The notes: generated by a model from the letters alone, not told the origin. DNA of 7,255 nt from Burkholderiales bacterium (GCA_031257235.1 JAIRPA010000015.1:1-7255); one strand, 5' to 3'. Shown: positions 1 through 6,441, counted from the stretch's first letter. Numbers and translations are program-made.

Positions 1-1
1 G

Positions 2-2110
2 TGGGAGATTCTTAAAAAGTACCGAGCAATTATTATTTCGGTCACAATATTCTTCGCGTGTGACATTGCCGTTATGGCAACCAATATCTATAGCTCGTAT
101 AAAATCGCTGAGTCTGCGGTTTCGATTAACCTTGCCGGTCGTCAACGGATGTTGTCGCAACGGACAACCAAAGTATTATTGCAAATACAAGATGACGTCA
201 ATAATAGCTTGCCCACTCAAAAAGACTTACAAGAATTGGGTTTGGTGGTTTTCCTGTTCGATACGACACTGGAAGGTTTCCGCGACGGTAAAGTCGTCAC
301 CGGTGGTGATAACAAACCGATCCATTTAGCCAAGGTCGAAACGCCTGAGTCGGAACGTTTTGTTCAAGAGACTTACGCGCTTTGGAATCCCTACTTAAAG
401 TTATTACAGCCGTTGCGCAGCGACATCACCCGAAACGGTGAAGGTCCTCAAGTATCGCCTGATCAATTTGTCGCGCGCGAAACACGCACCTTCTCCAACG
501 ATCAATTAACGGAAGTGGTGACTTACGCGCGGGAAAATAACTTAAAGATTTTGGCGGCAATGAACAACTTGACCTCCGATCTTGAAGTGGTGGCGGATAA
601 GCGCGCGTTCCAATTGCGGATCATCCAAATTGTGGGGTTGACCATCGCGTTGATCAACGTCTTGTTCACCTTGATTAAATCCATACGTGACTTAATGCGC
701 GGCGATAGAAACCTGATGATCGCCCGTAAAGAAACGACCGATATTTTGACCACGGTGCGTGAAGGTTTGTTCCTGATTGACCCGAAATTCAATATCGGCG
801 ATCAATATTCGCACTCACTGCCTTATATTTTGCGCAGAAATGTCGTGGCGGGCGATTCGTTCTTGGAAGTGTTGCAAGAAATGGTGTCCAAAGAAGTTTT
901 CGATAACGCTCGTGACTATATGGAGCTTTTGTTCGGCGACCGCGTGAAAGAAAACTTAGTCGGCGAATTGAACCCGTTAAGCCGCGTTCAAGTTCAAGGC
1001 ACCGGCGGCAAGAGCCACTATTTGAGCTTTAACTTCAACCGCGTGGTCAGTGGCGACGATGTCAATCACTTATTGGTGACGGTGCAGGACGTGACCGAAA
1101 TCGTCACGTTGGGTGCAGAGCTCGAAGCCGTGAAGAATCAGGCGCGTCGTGAAATCGAAGTCTTGTTAGAGCTTTTGAGCAAAGATTCACGCTCGCTCGA
1201 ACAATTCTTGGCGAACACGGAACAAGCCTTGTCGCAAATCAATGAAAGAATGCGTGCCAATGAAGACTCCGGTCACGGTCGCACCAATTTAATCGGCTTC
1301 ATCATGCGGGTGGTTCACGGCATTAAAGGTGAAGCGGCGGCACTGAACATCGACACCTTTGAAAGCTACGCACATGACTTTGAACAAGAATTGTCGTTGA
1401 TGCGTGAACGGGGTGAAGTTCGCGGTGAAGACATGGTTCGCGTGACCGTGTTGCTGGAAGGTTTCTACGAACGCTTGACCGCCATCAGCACGGTGGTGAA
1501 ACGCCTGATCAAACCGACAGGAACCGCCGCGCCGGTCGTCGAAGAAGAAGCGGCATCCGTGGTCTTTGAAAAACACATCAAACCGTTGGCACTTCGTATC
1601 GCACAAGACGCGAAGAAAGATGTCAATGTGAAGTTTGATGTGGCGGCGATCAACACCTTACCGCGTCGTATCATCAATGAGCTGCAATCCATTGCCATTC
1701 AATTGGTGCGCAACGCGGTCAAGCACGGGATTGAATCGCCGGAAGAACGCGCCACGCTGGCCAAGTCGCCGCGCGGTGAGATTGCCATCACTTGCCAAGA
1801 TTTGGGTCAAAGTAAGTTTGCGTTCTTCGTGCGCGATAACGGCAGAGGTATTTCGGTGGACAAGATTCGCCGTACCTTAGTCGAATCCGGTCAAATGAGT
1901 GCGCAGGAAGTGGCCAAACTTTCGGCAAAAGAAGTCGTCACACAGATATTCAAGGAGGGGTTCTCTACGGCGCGTGAAGCCGATCGTGACGCCGGTCGTG
2001 GTGCGGGGTTGGGTGTTGTGTCTGAAAAGGTGACACTCTTGCACGGGCATTTAACGTTGAGCAGTAAAGCCAATGAATTTGCCGAATTCCGCGTTGTTTT
2101 TGAAGTATAA
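2..2110 (+). CDS. PilJ-type membrane sensor / CheA-like hybrid histidine kinase (5' end outside window)
   Basis: Membrane sensor kinase. The frame is open from base 2 and already encodes a membrane helix (about 20-80) before the ATG at 74, so the true start lies upstream; residues below count from that ATG. A PilJ-type sensor follows, with its signature AGRQRMLSQR at 21-30. A second membrane helix spans about 183-203, so the sensor should be periplasmic. A PAS-like segment (about 220-340) and a helical, probably coiled-coil stretch (about 350-400) lead to an Hpt domain with phosphoacceptor His415 in HGIKGEAA. The C-terminus is a CheA-type ATPase: N box with N547 (LVRNAVKHGIE), G1 box DNGRGI at 588-593, G2 box GRGAGLG at 641-647. 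The protein stops there, without the CheW-like P5 domain of CheA, so it probably does not use a standard CheW array. It is expected to phosphorylate the downstream receiver. The ligand is unknown. Confidence 0.9.
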   Translation, partial: WEILKKYRAIIISVTIFFACDIAVMATNIYSSYKIAESAVSINLAGRQRMLSQRTTKVLLQIQDDVNNSLPTQKDLQELGLVVFLFDTTLEGFRDGKVVTGGDNKPIHLAKVETPESERFVQETYALWNPYLKLLQPLRSDITRNGEGPQVSPDQFVARETRTFSNDQLTEVVTYARENNLKILAAMNNLTSDLEVVADKRAFQLRIIQIVGLTIALINVLFTLIKSIRDLMRGDRNLMIARKETTDILTTVREGLFLIDPKFNIGDQYSHSLPYILRRNVVAGDSFLEVLQEMVSKEVFDNARDYMELLFGDRVKENLVGELNPLSRVQVQGTGGKSHYLSFNFNRVVSGDDVNHLLVTVQDVTEIVTLGAELEAVKNQARREIEVLLELLSKDSRSLEQFLANTEQALSQINERMRANEDSGHGRTNLIGFIMRVVHGIKGEAAALNIDTFESYAHDFEQELSLMRERGEVRGEDMVRVTVLLEGFYERLTAISTVVKRLIKPTGTAAPVVEEEAASVVFEKHIKPLALRIAQDAKKDVNVKFDVAAINTLPRRIINELQSIAIQLVRNAVKHGIESPEERATLAKSPRGEIAITCQDLGQSKFAFFVRDNGRGISVDKIRRTLVESGQMSAQEVAKLSAKEVVTQIFKEGFSTAREADRDAGRGAGLGVVSEKVTLLHGHLTLSSKANEFAEFRVVFEV

Positions 2111-2123
2111 ATTGAAAGGGAGG

Positions 2124-2145
2124 GGGCGTTTATTCTTAAACGCCC
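2124..2145 (+). promoter_or_regulatory. Intercistronic hairpin beside the receiver-gene ribosome binding site
   Basis: A perfect 9-bp stem (2124-2132 with 2137-2145, arms GGGCGTTTA and TAAACGCCC) closes a 4-base loop. It lies 13 bases after the kinase stop codon and ends 3 bases before the AAGGA ribosome binding site (2149-2153). No T run follows, so it is not a classical terminator. It may protect or process the mRNA, or set receiver translation relative to kinase translation. The structure is seen; the role is inferred. Confidence 0.55.
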
Positions 2146-2157
2146 TGCAAGGACAAA

Positions 2158-2523
2158 ATGAGACTATTGATTGTTGACGATTCAAATATAATTAGAAGCC
2201 GTATTGCGCGTATTGTGTCCGATCCACGCTTACCGGATATCACAATCGTGGGTATGGCAAAAAACGGGGTTGAGGCAATTACGCTGTTGCAACAACACAA
2301 TCCTGAAATGGTGACGATGGATTTAACCATGCCCGAAATGGATGGAGTAGAATGCACGGAAGCCATGATCAAGATGAATCCTAAACTGAACATTTTGATT
2401 GTGTCGGCCTTGAGCGACAAAGCCACGGCGATCAAGGCTTTGAAAAAAGGGGCGAAAGGGTTTTTATATAAACCATTTACGGATGAACAGCTTGTTGAAG
2501 CATTTGTTGAGCTGTTGAAATAA
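2158..2523 (+). CDS. Single-domain CheY-like response regulator
   Basis: A 121-residue stand-alone receiver with no output domain. All family landmarks are present: acidic pair D7/D8, phosphoacceptor D55 (in MDLTMPEMDG), the switch hydroxyl S83 and the invariant lysine K105 followed by PF. The start is the ATG at 2158, preceded by AAGGA with a 4-base gap. It sits between a CheA-like kinase and a CheX-type phosphatase, so the likely flow is kinase His415 to D55, with CheX removing the phosphate. Without a DNA-binding or enzymatic domain it should act by binding a partner, such as a flagellar or pilus motor or another enzyme. None is encoded here, so the output is unknown. I do not call it cheY because control of the flagellar motor is not shown. 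Confidence 0.93.
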   Translation: MRLLIVDDSNIIRSRIARIVSDPRLPDITIVGMAKNGVEAITLLQQHNPEMVTMDLTMPEMDGVECTEAMIKMNPKLNILIVSALSDKATAIKALKKGAKGFLYKPFTDEQLVEAFVELLK

Positions 2524-2544
2524 GGAAAGAAGGAAGGCAATTCG

Positions 2545-3021
2545 ATGGCTAATGATATTAACGAAAAAGAAATAACGGTATTCGTTGACGCGCTGATTCA
2601 TTACTTTGTGCAGATTACCGGCGAAAAGGCGGACGTGCGCACGGCGTTTTTAGGAGACGGCGAAGCCTTGCCGGCGCCCCACGAATTTACCGGAATGATT
2701 AAAGTTTCCGGGGGGTATCACGGTTTTATCTATTTTTCCGCCGATCGCGTGTTGTTGTCGCGCTTGTTGCTGATTTTGCAAGAGCCGCATCATACCGACG
2801 AGCAGATGTTGGACGCGGTGGGTGAAATCGCCAACACCCTCGCCGGCAACGTGAGGAGACATTTTGGCGAACAAATGGAAGTCTCTGTTCCTTCAACGAT
2901 TCAACACGCAAAGAGTGAACAATTCCAAAACATGGTTCGTTCCCATCCTTACGTGGTCACGATGAAATGGAAACAATACGATGCTTGCGTGATTGTCGAT
3001 ATCGTCAGGACAGCAAAATAG
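2545..3021 (+). CDS. cheX: CheX-type chemotaxis phosphatase
   Basis: A 158-residue cytoplasmic protein resembling the CheC/CheX/FliY phosphatases. The helix around residues 90-105 carries the E-x2-N signature (E94, N97) followed by AGN at 100-102, the arrangement with which this family dephosphorylates phospho-CheY. Only one such motif is visible, which favours CheX over two-site CheC. The start ATG at 2545 has a strong AAGGAAGG ribosome binding site (2530-2537) with a 7-base gap. It follows the receiver stop by 21 bases, so the two genes are surely co-transcribed. Inferred role: it ends the signal carried by the neighbouring receiver. CheX is usually studied in spirochaetes, Thermotoga and relatives; here it is paired with a kinase lacking CheW coupling. 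The gene ends just before tandem hairpins and a terminator. Confidence 0.85.
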   Translation: MANDINEKEITVFVDALIHYFVQITGEKADVRTAFLGDGEALPAPHEFTGMIKVSGGYHGFIYFSADRVLLSRLLLILQEPHHTDEQMLDAVGEIANTLAGNVRRHFGEQMEVSVPSTIQHAKSEQFQNMVRSHPYVVTMKWKQYDACVIVDIVRTAK

Positions 3022-3030
3022 TTTTATTGA

Positions 3031-3048
3031 AGCGATGTTCGCATCGTT
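3031..3048 (+). other. Small UUCG-loop hairpin after cheX
   Basis: Arms 3031-3037 and 3042-3048 form a 7-bp stem with one G-U pair and a TTCG loop, ten bases after the cheX stop codon. It precedes the main terminator by about 20 bases and may stabilise the 3' end of the transcript. It has no T run long enough to terminate by itself. Confidence 0.45.
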
Positions 3049-3068
3049 GCTTTAATACGTCTTGTTGG

Positions 3069-3100
3069 AAAAATCGCCGTGGTGACGGCGATTTTTTTTT
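3069..3100 (+). terminator. Rho-independent terminator of the signalling operon
   Basis: A 12-bp perfect stem (3069-3080 with 3085-3096, GC-rich core ATCGCCGT / ACGGCGAT) has a GGTG loop, and a nine-T run covers 3092-3100. The A-rich left arm means it could also work for transcripts arriving from the other side, but no minus-strand gene is close. It separates the signalling operon from the repeats and the peptidase operon. Confidence 0.9.
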
Positions 3101-3110
3101 GGGGGGGGGG
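3092..3110. repeat. Back-to-back homopolymers, nine T then ten G
   Basis: The terminator T run passes directly into ten consecutive G (3101-3110) and then CGGCAAAAAGT, the arm of the palindrome found at 6698-6730 and 6846-6878. Runs of this length tend to vary by slippage and are error-prone to sequence. The run is outside any gene and not placed between clear promoter elements, so a switching role is not evident. Confidence 0.7.
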
Positions 3111-3165
3111 CGGCAAAAAGTGATTCAGGAATCAGAGGTCAGGGATCAGGGATCAGAATGACGAG
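3111..3165 (+). repeat. Half palindrome plus ATCAGGG-type short tandem repeat (copy A)
   Basis: CGGCAAAAAGT at 3111-3121 is one arm of the 33-bp palindrome seen twice near 6700-6880. It continues into a degenerate tandem of GGAATCAG / GGGATCAG units (3122-3156). The end, CAGAATGACGAG (3154-3165), is the exact reverse complement of 6483-6494. Related tandem blocks lie at 6447-6480 and, inverted, at 6879-6924, so this is one member of a dispersed composite repeat family. Confidence 0.7.
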
Positions 3166-3169
3166 GTAT

Positions 3170-3266
3170 GGGGCATCGTTGCAAAAGTTTAATTCCGCGT
3201 TTTCGGGACGCCGAGGGCGACGTCCCTTACGGCAAACAATCGTCGAGTCCTTGTAAAAGTTGCCCC
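3170..3266. repeat. Small palindromic element bounded by GGGGCA / TGCCCC
   Basis: A 97-bp stretch with 6-bp inverted ends (3170-3175 and 3261-3266), near-identical direct copies of TTGCAAAAGTT (3179-3189) and TTGTAAAAGTT (3251-3261), and a central hairpin GGGACG / CGTCCC (3205-3210 with 3221-3226). No reading frame of note lies inside. It resembles a non-coding palindromic or MITE-like element; no transposase or target-site duplication is evident. Confidence 0.4.
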
Positions 3267-3277
3267 AATAATAAATA

Positions 3278-3342
3278 TTGATCTAAGGCATTTTTATATA
3301 AAATTACACTTTTCGTCGGTTGAGATTTTATATTACTATATT
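3278..3342 (+). promoter_or_regulatory. AT-rich stretch, possible promoter of the peptidase operon
   Basis: This is the only markedly AT-rich run between the cheX terminator and the peptidase start. It contains several TATA-like boxes (TATAAA 3297-3302, TATATT 3329-3334 and 3337-3342) and weak -35 candidates (TTGATC 3278-3283, TTACAC 3304-3309). No pair has both good hexamers and 16-18 bp spacing, so the exact promoter cannot be named. Transcription starting here would give a leader of roughly 150-190 bases. Confidence 0.3.
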
Positions 3343-3371
3343 TCCCAACCAGCCCCCCTCATTTCTCGCTT

Positions 3372-3457
3372 CAAGCAATCTGCGCGAAGGGTTTTCGCAT
3401 TGCTTGTGGGAGCCGGTTACTCAAACCGCCGTATCTTGTATATGTTGTAATTACGGC
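3372..3457 (+). promoter_or_regulatory. Structured 5' leader of the peptidase operon
   Basis: Three hairpins follow one another. The first pairs CAAGCAAT (3372-3379) with ATTGCTTG (3399-3406) and has an inner GCGAA/TTCGC stem (3384-3388 with 3394-3398) and a 4-base bulge. The second pairs CGGTT (3414-3418) with AACCG (3424-3428). The third pairs GCCGTA (3428-3433) with TACGGC (3452-3457) and shares base 3428 with the second. I recognise no known riboswitch consensus. The 40 bases before the gene are AT-rich and include ACAATAATTGT (3462-3472) and a clear AAAGGAG. Confidence 0.4.
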
Positions 3458-3496
3458 TTTCACAATAATTGTATTTTTTCTATAAAGGAGATAGGA

Positions 3497-5209
3497 ATGA
3501 AAATGCAATTGAAAATCCTAACCGCAGGTCTTTTATGCGCATGGTCATCAATAGGGTTAGCGCAACCGCTTCAACCTGACCCCAATCCCGTGATGGACGC
3601 TTACATCACCGCCGTTGAAAGTGATCCCGCTGTCCAAGCGGTCATCCGGCAATACATGGCGGAAGAAGAAGACCGCTTTAAAGAACACATGGAAATCACG
3701 CGGATTGCCTCGCCCTCGCGTCAGGAGTATTACCGCGCCATTGAAATGTATCGACGGTTAAAAACCTTTGGCTTTGCCGACGACGAGCTGGTTTCTACCG
3801 CGTTAAACAATTCAGGCGTGATGCCCGGCGCGGCGGTGCAACAGGTGGACGGCTTAAAGGTTTACCAAACCTGCGCCATTGTTCAAGGTTCATGGTCCGG
3901 CGCGACCGACGGCACCGGCGGCATTTATGCCCGCCCGAAAGTCGTGCTGGAAGGGCACATTGACACGGTGAACCCCTCACAGATTCCCGACTTTAACCCC
4001 GACGCCAAACCCGACCCGTACTACTACGAGCCGGTGAAGCTCCAGCCCTATTGGGATGCCGCGGCGAATAAGGCAACGGTGCTGGTGGAAACCCCGGCAG
4101 AGTTAAAAGCGCTTCCCGATGCGTTGAGTTTTGACGCCAACGGAAGAATCATTGACGATGCGTCTTATCAAAAAGCCGTCCAACGTTACGCCAATACTGC
4201 CCTTGCCAATAGCGCTGCCCAACGGATTTATGTGCCGGGCTATTCGGATGCCATCGGGAATACGATCGGCGTTTATTGGCTTGCCAAGATGTTCAAAGCC
4301 AATCATGTCAAGCCGGTGTACGACGTGTGGTTCTGCTTTACGGCAGGCGAAGAAGGGCGCGGTAATCTTGCCGGAATGAAGCAACTCTACGGGTATAACC
4401 AAGACCATGCCGCGATTGATCCTGCGGATAACGGCAAAAACAAATTAAACATCGTCGCCAACATCTCGATTGATGGCGGCAGCGGAACGTTTAATTTTTT
4501 GGGCAGTTATCGTTATGAGGTCAACTACAAAGGCGGCAACAAAAACGCGGGCGCCAGAGAAGCGGCAAGAAGAATCGCCAAAATTGCCGATGTGAAATCA
4601 CCCCGAGAAGAAGGCGCCACGACAGACAACACCACGTACACCGTCGGTATTGCGTATCCTAAAGACGATGGCAGTACGTCGTTTGAAATTGATATGCGTT
4701 CGCCGCAAGTGCCGTCGTTGAATATGCTCAAAGATAAGCTCTATCCTATCTTTGGCGTGGGCGACACCACGGCTAACGGGGTCAAGATACAACAGCTTTG
4801 GTATGGCGATCGTCCGGCGCATGTTCATCCCGAAAGCCTTGCCACGACCGATCCGATGATCTATGCCAATTGGAAGATACGTTGCGGCACCAACTGCGGC
4901 AACAGTTTTTTATCGACGAGTTCATCGAGCTTGAACGATAACATTCCGGCGGCAATGAATATTCCCACGCTGAATTTGAATCTTCATTCAACCGCGGCGG
5001 GCGGCGGCGGACACGCCTTCAACGAGTGGGGCATCCGAGGCTCTTTGGTCAATGATCAAACCAACGTTGAGCGTGTTTTGACCTTGTTGCTTGTGGTCGC
5101 AGGGTTAAACGATGGCAACGGTGCCGAAATCGTGCCGCCGGCGTACCCCGCTTTAGCGCCCAAACACGACAACACCGTGTGGGATCAGGAAAACATCTGG
5201 ACAAAGTAA
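3497..5209 (+). CDS. Secreted M20-type metallopeptidase with a reduced lid domain
   Basis: A 570-residue zinc-peptidase-like protein. The ATG at 3497 is chosen because AAAGGAG (3484-3490) lies 6 bases before it and a Sec signal peptide follows (residues 1-22, cleavage after GLA); the frame is open further upstream but lacks a ribosome site. Active-site residues of family M20 (clan MH) are all visible: H154-x-D156, bridging D251 (GYSDAIGN), catalytic E285 and ligand E286 (AGEEGRG), D326 (SIDGG) and the last ligand H506 (GGGGHAF). It should hydrolyse peptide or amide bonds in the periplasm; the substrate is unknown. Two oddities stand out. About 90 residues separate D156 from D251, longer than usual. 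The lid region (about 336-425) keeps NTTYTVGI and FEIDMRS but lacks the GGHS and GG-S-VN segments. The lipoprotein encoded next carries exactly those. Confidence 0.85.
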   Translation: MKMQLKILTAGLLCAWSSIGLAQPLQPDPNPVMDAYITAVESDPAVQAVIRQYMAEEEDRFKEHMEITRIASPSRQEYYRAIEMYRRLKTFGFADDELVSTALNNSGVMPGAAVQQVDGLKVYQTCAIVQGSWSGATDGTGGIYARPKVVLEGHIDTVNPSQIPDFNPDAKPDPYYYEPVKLQPYWDAAANKATVLVETPAELKALPDALSFDANGRIIDDASYQKAVQRYANTALANSAAQRIYVPGYSDAIGNTIGVYWLAKMFKANHVKPVYDVWFCFTAGEEGRGNLAGMKQLYGYNQDHAAIDPADNGKNKLNIVANISIDGGSGTFNFLGSYRYEVNYKGGNKNAGAREAARRIAKIADVKSPREEGATTDNTTYTVGIAYPKDDGSTSFEIDMRSPQVPSLNMLKDKLYPIFGVGDTTANGVKIQQLWYGDRPAHVHPESLATTDPMIYANWKIRCGTNCGNSFLSTSSSSLNDNIPAAMNIPTLNLNLHSTAAGGGGHAFNEWGIRGSLVNDQTNVERVLTLLLVVAGLNDGNGAEIVPPAYPALAPKHDNTVWDQENIWTK

Positions 5210-5219
5210 GGAGATCATC

Positions 5220-5861
5220 ATGTCAAAATGCAAATGGCTTTATTTATTGATCGCGGTGGCGTCTACCGCACTTCTTTCCGGTTGCTTTGGGGATAATGAC
5301 GACATCACCGCCGAACCGGTGACCAAAGTGGACTACACCGTCGCCTTTCAAGGTCCCGGCGGGCACTCGCAAGGCAATTACGGTCGAACCAACGCCTTGC
5401 ACGCGGCGGCAAGAGCCGTGGTGGCGCTCGAAAACGCCGGCGTGGATTTCTACCTCAAGGATATTCACGGCGGCAATTCGGTGAATGCGATTGCGTCGGA
5501 CGGCTACATCACCGTGGGGCTTTTAAAAGGGGATGAGGCAGCGTTTGAAACGGCGGTCAAAGCGGCGGCAGAAGCGGGAATGAACGAGGAGAATGCGTTT
5601 AGGAACGTCTCGACCGATCAGATCGACAACACCCTTCGCGTGGACATTCGCATCGAATCCATCCCGAAGCAGTGCCGCGGGGCAGGACACGACTCCGCTC
5701 AACAAAAACGGCAGGTGATTAAAGCCTGCCGTTTTTTATGGGCGTGCGGGAAGCATCAACGCCCGCTTAATGTGATGGTGTTTAATTTGGTCAAGGTGCC
5801 GGCAGAAAAAACCGGAACGCGGCGACGCGGTTTGAACCACGCGCTCCCGATGAAAATGTAA
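5220..5861 (+). CDS. Lipoprotein with a stand-alone M20 lid (dimerisation) domain; 3' end doubtful
   Basis: The N-terminus is a lipoprotein signal peptide with lipobox LSGC, lipidated Cys22; the next residue is Phe, not Asp, which favours outer-membrane sorting. Residues 37-145 read as an M20 dimerisation domain: GPGGHS at 45-50 (H49), an Ala-rich helix, GGNSVNAI at 84-91, a VGLLKGD strand and turn, and VDIRIES near 141-147. There is no catalytic domain. AAGGAG (5208-5213) overlaps the preceding stop codon, so the gene is coupled to the M20 peptidase, and the lipoprotein may complete that enzyme. The frame is open to 5861, but it crosses a strong terminator (5704-5736) and 106 bases of the convergent gene. 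The tail after about residue 150 looks unlike protein. Both other frames stop inside the terminator loop (TGA 5716-5718, TAA 5720-5722). A one-base shift near GGGG at 5679-5682 would give about 165 residues, probably the real length. Confidence 0.7.
   Translation: MSKCKWLYLLIAVASTALLSGCFGDNDDITAEPVTKVDYTVAFQGPGGHSQGNYGRTNALHAAARAVVALENAGVDFYLKDIHGGNSVNAIASDGYITVGLLKGDEAAFETAVKAAAEAGMNEENAFRNVSTDQIDNTLRVDIRIESIPKQCRGAGHDSAQQKRQVIKACRFLWACGKHQRPLNVMVFNLVKVPAEKTGTRRRGLNHALPMKM
5704..5736. terminator. Bidirectional terminator between convergent genes
   Basis: A 12-bp stem AAAAACGGCAGG (5704-5715) / CCTGCCGTTTTT (5725-5736) has a 9-base loop, with a T run on the plus strand (5732-5737) and, through the A run, on the minus strand. 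It sits 20 bases beyond the stop codon of the minus-strand membrane gene and inside the extended frame of the lipoprotein gene. This position argues that the lipoprotein gene really ends near 5718-5722. Confidence 0.85.
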
Positions 5862-6253
5862 AGCAAGAGCACAAACGCGCCGGAATAATAGCAGGCGGCC
5901 CAAATGGATTCTTCTTGGAAGCGAACGCCGGGTAAAACCAGATAACACAGCAGCGACGCCCCCAAAATCAGCATCAAAAAACACATGTGAATTTTGGGCA
6001 GGGTTCTGTGCCAGGGTTTGTTGTCGGTCAGCACCAACACCAAAATGCCGACGGTTTCAACGAGGGTGGCCATAAAAAACAAAGCCATCATGCCGTCTTT
6101 TTGGGTGATGTTCGCCCAAGGATAATGCTCAAAGGCGGGCGCCATGAAAAGCGAGAACGCCGACAAAAACGCGGCGGCAATCAAAACCACGGCGGGAATA
6201 AAAAAACCTGATCTTTTGTGTTTGACAGTATATTTTTTATGCGGAATTTTCAT
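5756..6253 (-). CDS. Unrecognised four-helix inner-membrane protein
   Basis: A 165-residue protein I do not recognise. A basic N-terminus (KK, KHKR within residues 6-14) precedes four hydrophobic helices at about 17-39, 55-76, 89-109 and 117-139, and a basic KPRRR follows the last. The positive-inside rule places both ends in the cytoplasm. No catalytic or metal-binding motif is obvious. The ATG at 6251-6253 has no Shine-Dalgarno sequence (the preceding bases read GACCAAAA), so the start is less certain than the frame. A possible extended -10 (TGTAATAAT) lies on the minus strand at 6349-6341, without a good -35. It is transcribed toward the peptidase operon, shares its terminator, and has no obvious functional link to either neighbour. 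Confidence 0.75.
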   Translation of the reverse strand: MKIPHKKYTVKHKRSGFFIPAVVLIAAAFLSAFSLFMAPAFEHYPWANITQKDGMMALFFMATLVETVGILVLVLTDNKPWHRTLPKIHMCFLMLILGASLLCYLVLPGVRFQEESIWAACYYSGAFVLLLYIFIGSAWFKPRRRVPVFSAGTLTKLNTITLSGR

Positions 6254-6441
6254 TTTTGGTCAATCGTCTTTAGTTTTTGCTTTGTTTCCTGAGACCTTTG
6301 CAACATCCGTCCACGCGAACTCTCATTGGATAACGCCTGCATTATTACAAAATTTAACGTCGATTGCACTGCATGTAACAAACTTTTGTCAAACGGCGTG
6401 ATCCAATTCCCCAAAATGCGACAAAAACATGGTTTTCGGCT
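6254..6441. other. Intergenic stretch with an 81-bp inverted-repeat segment
   Basis: There is no gene here. TTGGATAACGCC (6326-6337) and GGCGTGATCCAA (6395-6406) are inverted copies matching at 11 of 12 positions around a 57-bp AT-rich core. On the minus strand the core contains a TTGACA (6392-6387) and an extended -10-like TGTAATAAT (6349-6341), but their spacing does not form one promoter. The segment could hold the upstream control of the minus-strand membrane gene or be a small palindromic element. Confidence 0.35.

Noticed and set aside
74..2110. ATG at 74 as the start of the sensor kinase
   Set aside because: The same frame is open from base 2 and encodes a membrane helix needed for the PilJ-type topology, and no ribosome site precedes 74.
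3320..3496. Longer N-terminus for the M20 peptidase
   Set aside because: The 59 extra residues lack a ribosome site and would bury the signal peptide; the sequence instead forms leader hairpins.
6290..6308. GAGACCTTTGCAAC as an insertion-sequence terminus
   Set aside because: It resembles some IS end sequences, but no matching opposite end, target duplication or transposase fragment was found.
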